Part shown: one piece after another, positions 7,877 through 16,524 of the stretch
Position numbering within the stretch: the first letter of the stretch is position 1
Layout of the letters: the number at the start of each line of letters is the position of its first letter
Assembly (NCBI RefSeq): GCF_021183625.1
Contig: NZ_CP089214.1
Location: forward strand, 6,386,001 to 6,450,000
Source of the DNA: Nocardia asteroides
GTDB taxonomy: Bacteria > Actinomycetota > Actinomycetes > Mycobacteriales > Mycobacteriaceae
Length of the DNA: 64,000 nt
Reading direction: 5' to 3'
Position numbers and translations under genes: made by a program
The notes under the pieces: model-generated
What the model was told of the DNA's origin: nothing
The model's database searches: none
Seen by the model: the letters and a program-made list of their open reading frames with translations, nothing else

Positions 7877-9583
7877 TCACTGCATCCCCTCGGCGTACCA
7901 GGTGCGGAACTCGTCGTAGCTCGGCATCTCCTCGGAATTCGCCTTCGGGTCGACCACGACGTGGATGACGCCGGGCCGCCCGCTGGCGTAGGCGCGCTTG
8001 ATCGCGGGCGCGATGTCCTCCTCGCGCTCCACGTACTCGCCGTAGCAGCCGAACCCCTCCGCGATCTTGTCGAAGCGGGTCTCGGTGCTCCAGTGCGTTC
8101 CGGTCTCCAGCGAGCCCTGGCCGAAGAGCCCCTTGTAGACGCCGACCTCCAGCCCCCAGGAGTAGTCCACCGCGACCACGCAGACCAGCGGCAGGTTCAG
8201 CCGGGCCGCGGTCTCCAGCTCGCCGATGTGGAAGAGGAACGAGGAGTCGCCGGTGACCAGCATGAGCGGGCGCTTGCGGCCCTCGGCCACCGAGGCGCCG
8301 ATGGCGTAGGGGAGCCCGGTGCCGAGGTGCCCGAAGTTCTGGTTCCAGATCACGTCGCGTGGCTTGGCCTGCGAGTAGGTCCAGCCGAAGATGGTGGTGG
8401 CGCCGCCGTCGCGGACCATGATGCCCTCCGGCGGGAACGCCTTCGTGGCCTCCACGATGAGCCGGGCCGGGTGCACCTGCGCCTGCCCCGACGGCGCGGT
8501 CTCGGCCAGCTCGGCGAGGCGCGCGGCGTCCTGTTCGATCCAGCCCGCCAGCTCGGGGGTCGCCGTGCGCGGGGTGTCCTTCAGCGCCGCGACCAGCTGC
8601 GGGACGATGGCGCGGAGATCGCCGACGAGCGGGACGTCGATCGGGCGGTTCACCCCGATCGCCTCCGGATTCTGTTCCACCAGAATCCATTTCCGGTTCG
8701 CCTCACCGGCGACCCAGTGCCTGCCGACGCCGTAGTGCACCGGCTCGCCCAGCTCGGTGCCGACGGCGAGCACCAGGTCGGACTTGACCACCGCGTCGAT
8801 GGACGAGGGGGAGAAGCCGTAGGCGAAGGTGCGGTCCTCCAGCCCCTCGATGAACGAGGTGCCGCCGGAGGTCTGGATCACCGGCACCGCCATCAGCTCG
8901 GCCAGCGCGCGCACCGACTCCCCGGCCCTTGTGGTGTGCACGCCGTGCCCGACGATGAGGATCGGCTGCTTCGCGGCGCGGATGAGCTCGGCCGCCTCGT
9001 CGATCCGGTCCTGCCCCGCGGTCTGCCCGATCAGCCGGTAGCGGTGCGGCGGCAGCGGTTCCGGAACATCCAGTTCCTCCTGGATGATGCCCTTCGGCCA
9101 CTCGATGTAGACCGGGCCGGGGGTGCCGGTGAGTGCCCGGCGCAGCCCCTCGCGGATGATCTCGTCGGTCTGGTCGGCGTACTCGATACTCGCGCTGTAC
9201 TTCACCGACGGCGCGAAGAGCTCGGCCTGCTTGACGAACTGGATCCGCCCGCGGCGCACCCGCTGCTCGGTGATCCGGGCGCGCTGCCCGCCGAGGAAGA
9301 TGACCGGGGAGTTCTCCACCTTGGCGCACTGGATGGCGCCGGCCATGTTCGCCATGCCCGGCCCGAGCGTGCCGATGCAGACCGCGGCCTTGCCGGTCAT
9401 CCGGGAGACCGCCTCGGCCATGAACCCGGCCGTCTCCTCGTGGTGCGGGGCGATGACGTTCCAGCCGCGCTCCTCGGCGAGGTGGAACATGTGCACGAAG
9501 TTCGGGTCCGGAATACCGAATACGGTATTGATGCCCTCGGCTTCGAAAAGCTGGATGATGCGTTCGTAAACCTTAACCGACAT
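7877..9583 (-). CDS. Thiamine diphosphate-dependent lyase/decarboxylase (acetolactate synthase-like)
   Basis: The 568-residue protein has the three ThDP-enzyme domains. The activating glutamate is in HHEETAGFMAEA (Glu49), the central domain contains GHGVHTTRAGE near 213, and the ThDP motif reads GDS (445-447) ending at D473 in VVAVDYSWG. The usual pattern is GDG...NN, so both ends vary. The N-terminal PDPNFVHMF replaces acetolactate synthase signatures. Candidate activities are 2-hydroxyacyl-CoA lyase, benzaldehyde-lyase-type C-C cleavage or 2-oxoacid decarboxylation. ATG at 9583 has GGAGG at good distance, unlike GTG at 9592, and overlaps the SDR stop by 11 bp. The neighbouring ALDH could take the aldehyde product. 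Confidence 0.85.
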   Translation of the reverse strand: MSVKVYERIIQLFEAEGINTVFGIPDPNFVHMFHLAEERGWNVIAPHHEETAGFMAEAVSRMTGKAAVCIGTLGPGMANMAGAIQCAKVENSPVIFLGGQRARITEQRVRRGRIQFVKQAELFAPSVKYSASIEYADQTDEIIREGLRRALTGTPGPVYIEWPKGIIQEELDVPEPLPPHRYRLIGQTAGQDRIDEAAELIRAAKQPILIVGHGVHTTRAGESVRALAELMAVPVIQTSGGTSFIEGLEDRTFAYGFSPSSIDAVVKSDLVLAVGTELGEPVHYGVGRHWVAGEANRKWILVEQNPEAIGVNRPIDVPLVGDLRAIVPQLVAALKDTPRTATPELAGWIEQDAARLAELAETAPSGQAQVHPARLIVEATKAFPPEGIMVRDGGATTIFGWTYSQAKPRDVIWNQNFGHLGTGLPYAIGASVAEGRKRPLMLVTGDSSFLFHIGELETAARLNLPLVCVVAVDYSWGLEVGVYKGLFGQGSLETGTHWSTETRFDKIAEGFGCYGEYVEREEDIAPAIKRAYASGRPGVIHVVVDPKANSEEMPSYDEFRTWYAEGMQ

Positions 9584-10496
9584 GCTGCGCACCCTCCGTG
9601 GCCAGCGCGAAACTTCTCGTCAAATGGTCGACGTGCCCGGTTGCGGTGGGCAGGATCCAGGAGTTCGCGGTGTCCCGGATCTCGTCGATGCGCTCGCCGA
9701 CCTGCTCGACCGTCCAGGCGGGCTGGTACACCCCTGCGGTCTCGGCGAGGTAGAGCCGCGCGACCCGCCCGGCCACCGCGGCGTAGATCTCGCCGCTGAC
9801 CGAGCAGGATTCGTGCGCGAGCCAGCCGACGGCGGGTGCCGTCAGCTCGGGGCCCATGGGCGGGTAGGCGGAGGTGTCCAGCCCGTCCGCCAGCCGGGTG
9901 ACCGCGGCGGGGACGATGACATTGCTGGTCACGCCCGCCTCGGCGCCCTCCAGGGCGATCACGTTGGAGAGGCCGAGCACGCCGGACTTCGCCGCCGCGT
10001 AGTTCGCGACGTTCTTGTTCCCGTAGATGCCGCCGATGGACGAGGTGAGCACCACCCGGCCGTAGCCCGCGTCGGCCATGACCGGGAACGCCGCCCTCGC
10101 CACGTGGAACGCGCCGCGCAGGTGCACGTCGAGCACGGCCTCGAAATCGGCGTAGGGCATGTCGCGCAGGGAGCCGTAGCGGACGTTGCCCGCGTTGTGG
10201 ATCAGGATGTCGAGGCGGCCGAAGCGCTCCAGCGCGGTGTCGACGATCGCCTGCCCGCCCTCGGGGGTGGCGACGGAGTCGGTCGAGGCCGTGGCCGTGC
10301 CGCCCGCGGCCTCGATCTCGCCGACCACCTCGGCGGCCGGGCTGCCGACCACCTCGTCGCCGCGCACGCTGCTGCCCAGGTCGTTGACCACGACGGTCGC
10401 GCCGCGCGCGGCGAGCAGTAGCGCGTACGCCCGCCCCAGCCCGCGCCCGCCACCGGTGACAACGGCGACCCGCCCGTCATAGCGCAGCTCGCTCAT
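9573..10496 (-). CDS. SDR, multifunctional-enzyme-type 3-hydroxyacyl-CoA dehydrogenase-like
   Basis: The 307-residue protein has a TGGGRGLG cofactor loop at 15-22, NAG near 101, and the catalytic YAAAK. The insert VVNDLGSSVRGD after beta-2 and the C-terminal extension of about 50 residues match the hydroxyacyl-CoA dehydrogenase domain of peroxisomal-type multifunctional enzymes rather than short FabG proteins. It probably oxidises a hydroxyl on a CoA ester or alicyclic intermediate with NAD(P)+. It lies 61 bp after the BVMO and overlaps the lyase gene, so it belongs to the same operon. Confidence 0.85.
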   Translation of the reverse strand: MSELRYDGRVAVVTGGGRGLGRAYALLLAARGATVVVNDLGSSVRGDEVVGSPAAEVVGEIEAAGGTATASTDSVATPEGGQAIVDTALERFGRLDILIHNAGNVRYGSLRDMPYADFEAVLDVHLRGAFHVARAAFPVMADAGYGRVVLTSSIGGIYGNKNVANYAAAKSGVLGLSNVIALEGAEAGVTSNVIVPAAVTRLADGLDTSAYPPMGPELTAPAVGWLAHESCSVSGEIYAAVAGRVARLYLAETAGVYQPAWTVEQVGERIDEIRDTANSWILPTATGHVDHLTRSFALATEGAQHVG

Positions 10497-10557
10497 CGCG
10501 GCACGCCTGCCGGCGCCACCGCGCCGCGCCCGCGTCCCGTCCGGCGGAGACCGGCGC

Positions 10558-12381
10558 TCACTTACCGAGCTCCAGCCCCGGCAGCTCGCCGGTATCCCGC
10601 CACGCCTGCAGGACGTCCTCGAAGGCGTAGAACCCGGGCCAGTACGGCTCGCCGAGGTGCGAGCGGATCTGCTTCTCGCCCTCGTTGTTGTAGTACCCGG
10701 GGGTGCACTCGCGCTGGAAGCTGGTGTTGTCCACCGCGGTCTCCCGGACGGTGGTGCACCACTGCTGAACCGCCTCCGGCGTCGGCTCGATCGAGGTGAC
10801 CCCGGCGCCTGCGGCGTGCGCGAGGATGTAGGCGATGTGCCCGGCCTGCTGGTCGAACATGTCGGTGGTGCTCGCGGTGACCCCGCCCTGGATGAACCCG
10901 GTGAAGAAGATGTTCGGGAAGCCGCGGGTGGTCAGCCCGTGCAGCGTCTTGTACCCGTCGCCCCAGTGCTCGTAGAGCGAGACCCCGTCGCGCCCGGTGA
11001 ACGGCGCGATCCCGAGCCGCCGGTCCAGGTCGGTGGTGATCTCGAAGCCGCTGGCGAAGATGATGCAGTCGACTTCGTGCTCGACGCCGTCGGCGACGAT
11101 GCCCTTCGCGGTGATGCGCTCGACGCCCTTGGTCTTCGAGACGTCGACCAGCGTCACGTTGTCCCGGTTGAAGGTGGGCAGGTACTCGTCGTTGAAGCAC
11201 GGCCGCTTGCACAGGAACCGGTAGTACGGCTTGAGCGCCGCCGCGGTCGCCGGGTCGTCGACCAGCGCGTCCACCCGCTGCCGCACCCGCTCCATCGCCC
11301 GGTAGTCCTCTTGCTCGCGGAGCTCCATGAACTTCTCGGGGGTCAGCGTGGCCCACGCCTGGGTGGCGGTGAGGTGCGCCTCCACATTGCGGCTCACCTC
11401 GGTCCAGCCGTCGCAGATCAGGTCCGGCTGGCCCGGCGCGAACGCCTCGAAGGCGGCGGTGTGGAAGTTGCGCTTGCGCTCCCTGGTCCAGCCGGGCTTC
11501 AGCGTGGCGGCCCACTCGGGATCGGTCGGCACGTCGCCGCGCTCGTAGACGTAGGAGGGCGTGCGCTGGAAGACGTACAGGTGCTCGGCGGATTTCGCGA
11601 GGTGCGGGACCACCTGGATGCCGCTGGCGCCGGTGCCGATCACCGCGACCTTCTTGCCCGCGAGCCCGTCCAGCCCGCCCTTCATGCTGCCGCCGGTGTA
11701 GGCGTAGTCCCAGCGGGCGCTGTGGAAGGTGTGCCCCTCGAACTCCGAGATGCCGGGGATGCCGGGCAGTTTCGGCTTGTTGAACGGGCCCTGCGCCAGG
11801 ATCACCCAGCGCGCGCGGATGGCGTCGCCGCGGTTGGTGCCGATGTTCCAGCGGCCGCTCGGCTCGTCCCACTCCAGCGACTCGACCAGCGTGCTGAAGA
11901 TGGCGCGCTCGTACAGGTTGTAGTGCTTGCCGATCCGCTGCGCGTGCTCGAAGCACTCGTCGCCGCGGGCGTACTTCTCGGTCGGGATGTACCCGGTCTC
12001 CTCGAGCAGCGGCAGGTAGGCGTAGCTGTCGGTGTCGCACTGGATGCCGGGGTAGCGGTTCCAGTACCAGGCGCCGCCGAAATCGCCCGCCAGCTCGATG
12101 ATCCGGAAGTCGGTGACGCCTGCCTCCTGCAAGCGGGCGGCGGCGATCAGCCCGGCCCAGCCGCCGCCGAGGATCGCGACGCCGATCTCGTCGGTGATCG
12201 GCTCGCGCGGCTCCACCGTGGTGTACGGGTCGCCCGCGTAGAACTCGTCGAAGCCGTCCTCGGTGACGAGGTACTGGCCCTGCCCCTCGGTCCGCAGCCG
12301 CTTGTCCCGCTCGGCGAGGTAGATCTCGCGCAGCGCGTCGAGGTCGACCTCGGGGGTCTGCGTGGGTGCACAGTCGGTCAT
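10558..12381 (-). CDS. Baeyer-Villiger-type flavin monooxygenase
   Basis: The 607-residue protein has the FAD-binding GGGWAG at 72-77, the BVMO fingerprint FEGHTFHSARWD at 213-224, and a second Rossmann motif GTGASG for NADPH. An N-terminal extension of about 60 residues before the FAD domain is typical of larger cyclic-ketone monooxygenases. These enzymes insert oxygen next to a ketone, giving esters or lactones. In the operon it sits directly after a Rieske oxygenase and an SDR, which could make the ketone it needs. ATG follows the upstream gene by 12 bp. Confidence 0.92.
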   Translation of the reverse strand: MTDCAPTQTPEVDLDALREIYLAERDKRLRTEGQGQYLVTEDGFDEFYAGDPYTTVEPREPITDEIGVAILGGGWAGLIAAARLQEAGVTDFRIIELAGDFGGAWYWNRYPGIQCDTDSYAYLPLLEETGYIPTEKYARGDECFEHAQRIGKHYNLYERAIFSTLVESLEWDEPSGRWNIGTNRGDAIRARWVILAQGPFNKPKLPGIPGISEFEGHTFHSARWDYAYTGGSMKGGLDGLAGKKVAVIGTGASGIQVVPHLAKSAEHLYVFQRTPSYVYERGDVPTDPEWAATLKPGWTRERKRNFHTAAFEAFAPGQPDLICDGWTEVSRNVEAHLTATQAWATLTPEKFMELREQEDYRAMERVRQRVDALVDDPATAAALKPYYRFLCKRPCFNDEYLPTFNRDNVTLVDVSKTKGVERITAKGIVADGVEHEVDCIIFASGFEITTDLDRRLGIAPFTGRDGVSLYEHWGDGYKTLHGLTTRGFPNIFFTGFIQGGVTASTTDMFDQQAGHIAYILAHAAGAGVTSIEPTPEAVQQWCTTVRETAVDNTSFQRECTPGYYNNEGEKQIRSHLGEPYWPGFYAFEDVLQAWRDTGELPGLELGK

Positions 12382-12393
12382 GGGGTGGTTCCT

Positions 12394-13746
12394 TCAGCTC
12401 AGGTCGGTGGGTTCGCCGGTGCCCATGTACCTGGCGAGGTTGTGGTGCAGGTTGACGACGCTGCGCTCGCGGTACGGGTTCGGCTTGGGGCCGGAGAAGC
12501 CGCGTGACTTCATGCCCTGCTGCACAGCGGCCATGTTGTCGAAGTCCTGCGGCAGCACGGAGCGCCAGCCGGGGTCGCCGACCGGGGTGTACTCCCAGTG
12601 GGTCTCCGGCTCCTGCCCCTCGGGGAAGAGTTCGAAGACGGCGGCCTCGAAGAGGCACTTGTCCGGATCGGTGCCGTTGGGCCGGAAGCGGTAGCAGAGC
12701 ATGTTGTTCACCGCGTGCCCGATCTGGAAGTTCGGGAAGATCTGCCACGCGGTGCCGGCCTGCGCCACCACCGAGGGGTCGACCTTGGGCCAGTCCACCC
12801 CGCGCGCTTGGTCTTCCGCGCGGGCGGTGTCCAGCCAGTAGCGCAGCACCTGGTCGCTCGGGGTGCCCTCGGGCAGCTCGTCCACCAGCCGGTTGGCGAC
12901 ATCCACCAGGGTGCGGGTGGTGTTGGTGTTGGCGTTCTCCCAGGTGAAGTTCTGCAGCGTGGCGGTGGAGACCCTGGCGTCGGCGCCGCCGCCGACGCGC
13001 AGCTTGGCCTGGTTCTCCTCCATGCCCTTCGGCGCGTCGTAGCCGATGTTGGAGTGCTTGCCCTGCGGGCGCGCCCAGCCGAGGAAGCTGCCGAAGTTGG
13101 TGAACTCCGGGTGCGTGTAGGGCACGTGGTAGGTCTCCATGAAGGCCTCGAAGGCGACCTTCCAGTTGCAGTCGAAGTCGACCCAGCGGCGCCAGCGGTA
13201 CCGCATCTTCTCCAGCTCGAAGTGCTCGAGCAGCGCGGCGGCCGGGTTCAGGTAGTCGCGTAGCGGCTCGGCCTCGGGATCCATGGTGATCCAGAGCCAG
13301 CCGCCCCAGGTGTCGACCCTGACCTGGTTCAGCCCGTCGTTGCGCTCGGTGAGGGCGCAGTTCCAGTCCTCGCGCTCGGGCACGAAGGTATTGCGGCCCT
13401 CCAGGTCGTAGCGCCAGCCGTGGAAGCCGCAGACGAACTGCTTGGCACTGCCGCGCGCGTCGTGCGCGCCGGGCGGGGTGTCGACGAGCCGGCGGCCGCG
13501 GTGCGCGCAGACGTTGTGGTAGGCGCGGAAGGTGTCCGGCGCGGTGCGCACCACCAGGATGGAGTCGTTCATGATGTCGTAGGTCAGGTAGTTGCCGACC
13601 CGCGGGATCTCCTCCACCCGGCCGACCTGCTGCCACACCTTCGCCCACAGCTTGTCGCCCTCGGCGCGGGCGTACTCCGGCGAGATGTAGGCATCGACGC
13701 CGATCTCCATCGGGGTCGAGAGCGGTTCCGTTGTGTTGTCGGTCAT
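12394..13746 (-). CDS. Rieske non-heme iron oxygenase, alpha subunit
   Basis: The 450-residue protein has a Rieske domain with C80-x-H82 and C106-x2-H109, and a catalytic domain whose mononuclear iron histidines H207 and H212 lie in METYHVPYTHPEF. It would hydroxylate a ring or alicyclic carbon using O2 and electrons from a reductase. Neither a beta subunit nor a reductase is in this operon; a stand-alone ferredoxin is at 33772. ATG at 13746 has GGGAGGA seven bases upstream, better than upstream alternatives. The gene lies between an SDR and the BVMO in one operon. Confidence 0.92.
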   Translation of the reverse strand: MTDNTTEPLSTPMEIGVDAYISPEYARAEGDKLWAKVWQQVGRVEEIPRVGNYLTYDIMNDSILVVRTAPDTFRAYHNVCAHRGRRLVDTPPGAHDARGSAKQFVCGFHGWRYDLEGRNTFVPEREDWNCALTERNDGLNQVRVDTWGGWLWITMDPEAEPLRDYLNPAAALLEHFELEKMRYRWRRWVDFDCNWKVAFEAFMETYHVPYTHPEFTNFGSFLGWARPQGKHSNIGYDAPKGMEENQAKLRVGGGADARVSTATLQNFTWENANTNTTRTLVDVANRLVDELPEGTPSDQVLRYWLDTARAEDQARGVDWPKVDPSVVAQAGTAWQIFPNFQIGHAVNNMLCYRFRPNGTDPDKCLFEAAVFELFPEGQEPETHWEYTPVGDPGWRSVLPQDFDNMAAVQQGMKSRGFSGPKPNPYRERSVVNLHHNLARYMGTGEPTDLS

Positions 13747-13766
13747 GACATCCTCCCGTTCGAAGG

Positions 13767-14612
13767 TCAGCGGGTGATCGCGGCCCGGAAGTCCTCGTTC
13801 TCCAGGAAGAGCGAGGTGTGGTCGGCGCCGAGGTGGGTCCACTTGAGGTTCAGCCCGCCGTCGACCAGCAGCGTCTGGCCGGTGATGTAGCTCGACAGGT
13901 CGGAGAGCAGGAACAGGATCGGCCCGGCCTGCTCCTCCGGGGTGCCGCGGCGGCCCATGGCGATGGCGGTGCGATCGCGCGCCGGGTCGTCGCCGACGTA
14001 GGCGGTGGAGGCGGGGGTCGCGGTGACGCCCGGCGCCACGGCGTTCACCCGGATGCCGGTCTGCGCCAGCTCGACCGCGAGCGTGCGGGTGGCCGCGACC
14101 AGCGCGGCCTTCGCGGTGCCGTAGGCGATGTGGAACGGGGCGGTGTTCATGCCGCTGATCGAGGAGAGCGAGACGATCGAGCCCGCGCGGTTCTCCGCCT
14201 TCAGCTCGGCGGCGACCGCCTGGCTGAGGAAGAACATGGTCTCCAGGTTCTGCGCGAAGAGCGCGCGCCAGTCCTCGCGGGTGACGCGGGTGGCGGGCAT
14301 CCAGGTGGCCGGTGCCGCGCCGCCGGCGATATTGACCAGGCCGTGCAGCTCGCCGTCGGCGGAGCGGGCGCGCTCCAGGATGCTCGCGACACCCTCGTCG
14401 GTGCTCGCGTCGGCGGCGAAGGGGATCACCGGGAGTCCCTCGTCTGCGAGCGGTTCGACGTGTGTGGCGAGGTTCTCTTTGCCGCGGCTCACCGCGATCA
14501 CGGTGGCGCCCGCCCTGGCGATCAGCTTGGTGACGGCGGTACCGATACCGCCGCCGCCCGCGCCGGCCACGATGATGACCCGCCCGGCGAGTCCGAGGTC
14601 GATGTCGCTCAC
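13767..14612 (-). CDS. Short-chain dehydrogenase/reductase
   Basis: The 281-residue protein has a glycine-rich cofactor loop GAGGGGIGTA at 14-23, NIAGG near 100, and catalytic Ser and YGTAK. The C-terminus is longer than in FabG-type SDRs, ending in a charged tail. GTG at 14612 is preceded by AGGGG; that Shine-Dalgarno lies in one arm of a 7-bp inverted repeat (14620-14642). It follows the beta-propeller gene by 106 bp and precedes the Rieske oxygenase by 20 bp. It probably oxidises an alcohol to the ketone used by the BVMO, an inference from gene order. Confidence 0.85.
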   Translation of the reverse strand: MSDIDLGLAGRVIIVAGAGGGGIGTAVTKLIARAGATVIAVSRGKENLATHVEPLADEGLPVIPFAADASTDEGVASILERARSADGELHGLVNIAGGAAPATWMPATRVTREDWRALFAQNLETMFFLSQAVAAELKAENRAGSIVSLSSISGMNTAPFHIAYGTAKAALVAATRTLAVELAQTGIRVNAVAPGVTATPASTAYVGDDPARDRTAIAMGRRGTPEEQAGPILFLLSDLSSYITGQTLLVDGGLNLKWTHLGADHTSLFLENEDFRAAITR

Positions 14613-14642
14613 GCCGTATCCCCTCGTCGTTCCGGCGAGGGG

Positions 14643-14660
14643 CCCGCGCCGCGGCGCGGG
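14643..14660. terminator. GC-rich palindrome between propeller and SDR genes
   Basis: CCCGCGCCGCGGCGCGGG is a perfect 18-bp palindrome. A second repeat, CCCCTCG (14620-14626) with CGAGGGG (14636-14642), lies beside it and includes the Shine-Dalgarno of the downstream SDR. Either could lower expression of the downstream six genes. There is no U tract, so intrinsic termination is not certain. Confidence 0.35.
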
Positions 14661-14718
14661 TCGCTTCCGCCGCCCGCCCGCGTGGCAGCGGACCCGTCGG
14701 CTCGGCCGCGCATGCCGG

Positions 14719-16314
14719 TCACCCCTCGATGCGGACGGCGAGGACACTGCCCTCGGCGTCGGCGGAGACGTAGACGGTGCCGTCCGGGCCCGCGGTGATG
14801 CCGGCGAACGGCCCCATCGGGCCGGAGAACGGCGGCGTGCCCCTGAGCGGCTTGGCGACCACGCCCTCCGGCACACCGAGCGGCAGCTCGGAGGCGAGCG
14901 TCTGCCTGGCCTTGGTCACCAGGTCGACCGCGATCAGCGCCTTGAGCCCGACATCGACGATGAGCAGCTGGTTGCCGCGCACCAGGATTCCGTGCGGGGT
15001 CTCCAGGCCGTCCACCACGGTGTCGACCCCGCCCGCGCCGGCGGCGACGATGCGCCCGGCGCCGGACTCGGAGATCAGGACGGCGTTGTCCGGGCCGAAG
15101 GCGACGCCGATCGGGCGCTGCAGCCCGGAGGCGATCACCTCGGTCTGCCCGCCGCGGATCGAGGCAACCTTTCCGGTGCCCGCGTCCGCGGTGACGATGG
15201 TGCCGTCCGCGGCGACCGCGACCCCGTACAGCTGGTCGAAGCCGTCGGCGATGAGCGCGGTCTCCGGCTCCGGGCCGTGTTTGTAGGTGACGATCTGCCC
15301 GGTCGAGGTCGAGCCGACGAATTCGCCGACGCCGGTCGCGGTGATGCCGCGCACGTAGCCGGGGCTGTTGAGGCTGAACAGCGAGGCGATCACCTGGAGC
15401 GCGCCGTCGCGGAGTTCGTAGAGGAAGGTGCCGTCGGCGACGTAGAGCGTGCCGTCCGGGCCGACCGTGAGGTCGAGCGGCCAGAGCAGCCCGCCGGGCA
15501 GCACCGAGGTGCTGTCGCCGCCGCCGAGCACCTCGGTGATCGAGCCGTCGAAGCTGGAGACGAAGAGCCGGCCGTCCACGAACGTGCAGTTGTCCAGCCC
15601 GGGGGCGAGCTGGGCCAGCACCTCGCGGTTTCCGGTGCGCGGGTCGATGCGCAGCACCTGGCCGGAGCCGGCCTGGGTGGAGACGATGAACCCGGCGGCG
15701 TCGAACTTCACCGAGTCCGGCCCGGCCAGGTCGCCGACGACCCGCTCCGGCGTTCCGCCGTCGGGGTCGATGCGCCAGATGTCGTTGGTGCCCATGACCG
15801 GGTAGTAGAGGAGCCCGTCCGGGCCGACCTCCATGGCGTTCGGCATGGGCAGGTTGTCCTGCAGCACCACCGGCGCGCTGCCGTCGAGCGGCAGCTCCAT
15901 GAGCCGGCCGCCGATCCGGCACTCGTTGACGAAGAGCCTGCCGTTGTACACGGTGATGCCGTTGGCGCCGGGCAGGTCGTCGCGGAGCACCCGGCTGCTG
16001 CCGTCGGTGCCGCGCACGCTGACCCTGGCGTCCATGTACTCGGTGGCGATCAGGTTGCCCGCCGGGTCGAAGGCGATGTCGTCGGGGGCGACGATATCGC
16101 CGCCCTTGGCGCTGATCGTCTCCAGATCGCCGGTCCGCACGTCGAGCGCGCTGATCTGACTGCCCGCGACCTGGGCGATGTAGATGCGGTTGTCCGGGCC
16201 GGTGCGAAGGCCGTTGGCGCCGAACAGCCGGCTCGGCGGCGTGCGCCGCTCGACGCTGACGCCCTCGGCGAGGGTGAACGGTGTGGTGGTGCTGTAGCGC
16301 GCCCCTCGAGTCAA
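14719..16314 (-). CDS. NHL/SMP-30-type beta-propeller protein
   Basis: The 531-residue protein consists of about 12 repeats of the pattern G-PDG-LYVAD/ITxTG, as in SMP-30/gluconolactonase and NHL propellers. Repeated motifs include GPDNRIYIAQ, GPDGLLYYPV, GPDGTLYVAD and GPDGTVYVS. The length suggests two propellers or one very large one. No signal peptide is visible. A lactonase role would fit the BVMO in the same operon, because BVMO lactones must be opened, but no catalytic residues can be assigned. The start is an unusual TTG at 16314, supported by GGGAGG seven bases upstream. It is the first gene of the operon, with operator 16366-16383 about 52 bp upstream. Confidence 0.75.
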   Translation of the reverse strand: MTRGARYSTTTPFTLAEGVSVERRTPPSRLFGANGLRTGPDNRIYIAQVAGSQISALDVRTGDLETISAKGGDIVAPDDIAFDPAGNLIATEYMDARVSVRGTDGSSRVLRDDLPGANGITVYNGRLFVNECRIGGRLMELPLDGSAPVVLQDNLPMPNAMEVGPDGLLYYPVMGTNDIWRIDPDGGTPERVVGDLAGPDSVKFDAAGFIVSTQAGSGQVLRIDPRTGNREVLAQLAPGLDNCTFVDGRLFVSSFDGSITEVLGGGDSTSVLPGGLLWPLDLTVGPDGTLYVADGTFLYELRDGALQVIASLFSLNSPGYVRGITATGVGEFVGSTSTGQIVTYKHGPEPETALIADGFDQLYGVAVAADGTIVTADAGTGKVASIRGGQTEVIASGLQRPIGVAFGPDNAVLISESGAGRIVAAGAGGVDTVVDGLETPHGILVRGNQLLIVDVGLKALIAVDLVTKARQTLASELPLGVPEGVVAKPLRGTPPFSGPMGPFAGITAGPDGTVYVSADAEGSVLAVRIEG

Positions 16315-16365
16315 GGCGGAGCCTCCCGTGCGGATCGGAGGAGTGTGTCGCGGGCCACGCTACGT

Positions 16366-16383
16366 CAATCCTCATAAGGATTG
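16366..16383. promoter_or_regulatory. GntR-type operator, site A1
   Basis: CAATCCT-CATA-AGGATTG is a perfect 7-bp inverted repeat with a 4-base spacer. It lies about 52 bp before the TTG start of the propeller operon. The same core, ATCCT-N4-AGGAT, recurs at 17422 and 30300. Confidence 0.8.
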
Positions 16384-16524
16384 CAATACTTGCCTTTAGT
16401 AAGGAAAACCGAAGGCAGGCAGGGGGTCGTCGGGTGGGTGCGCGGACCCGGAATGCGGTATGAACAATTTTGAGAACGACATTACCCAAAACGCGCGCGA
16501 GCAGGGCGAATATCGCGGAAACGG

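Noticed and set aside
6266..9799. Open frame of 1177 codons on the plus strand across the ALDH and ThDP lyase genes
   Set aside because: Antisense shadow. The minus strand carries two enzymes with intact catalytic motifs.
10562..13648. Open frame of 1028 codons in another frame across the BVMO and Rieske genes
   Set aside because: Low-complexity Arg/Ala/Pro translation; the true frames show FAD, BVMO and Rieske motifs.
16393..16404. CCTT-N4-AAGG near site A1 as a second GntR site
   Set aside because: The half-site spacing differs from ATCCT-N4-AGGAT and the outer bases do not match.
16471..16485. GAGAACGACATTACC as a further regulon-B site
   Set aside because: Only one arm matches, and it lies downstream of the GntR gene and not near a start.
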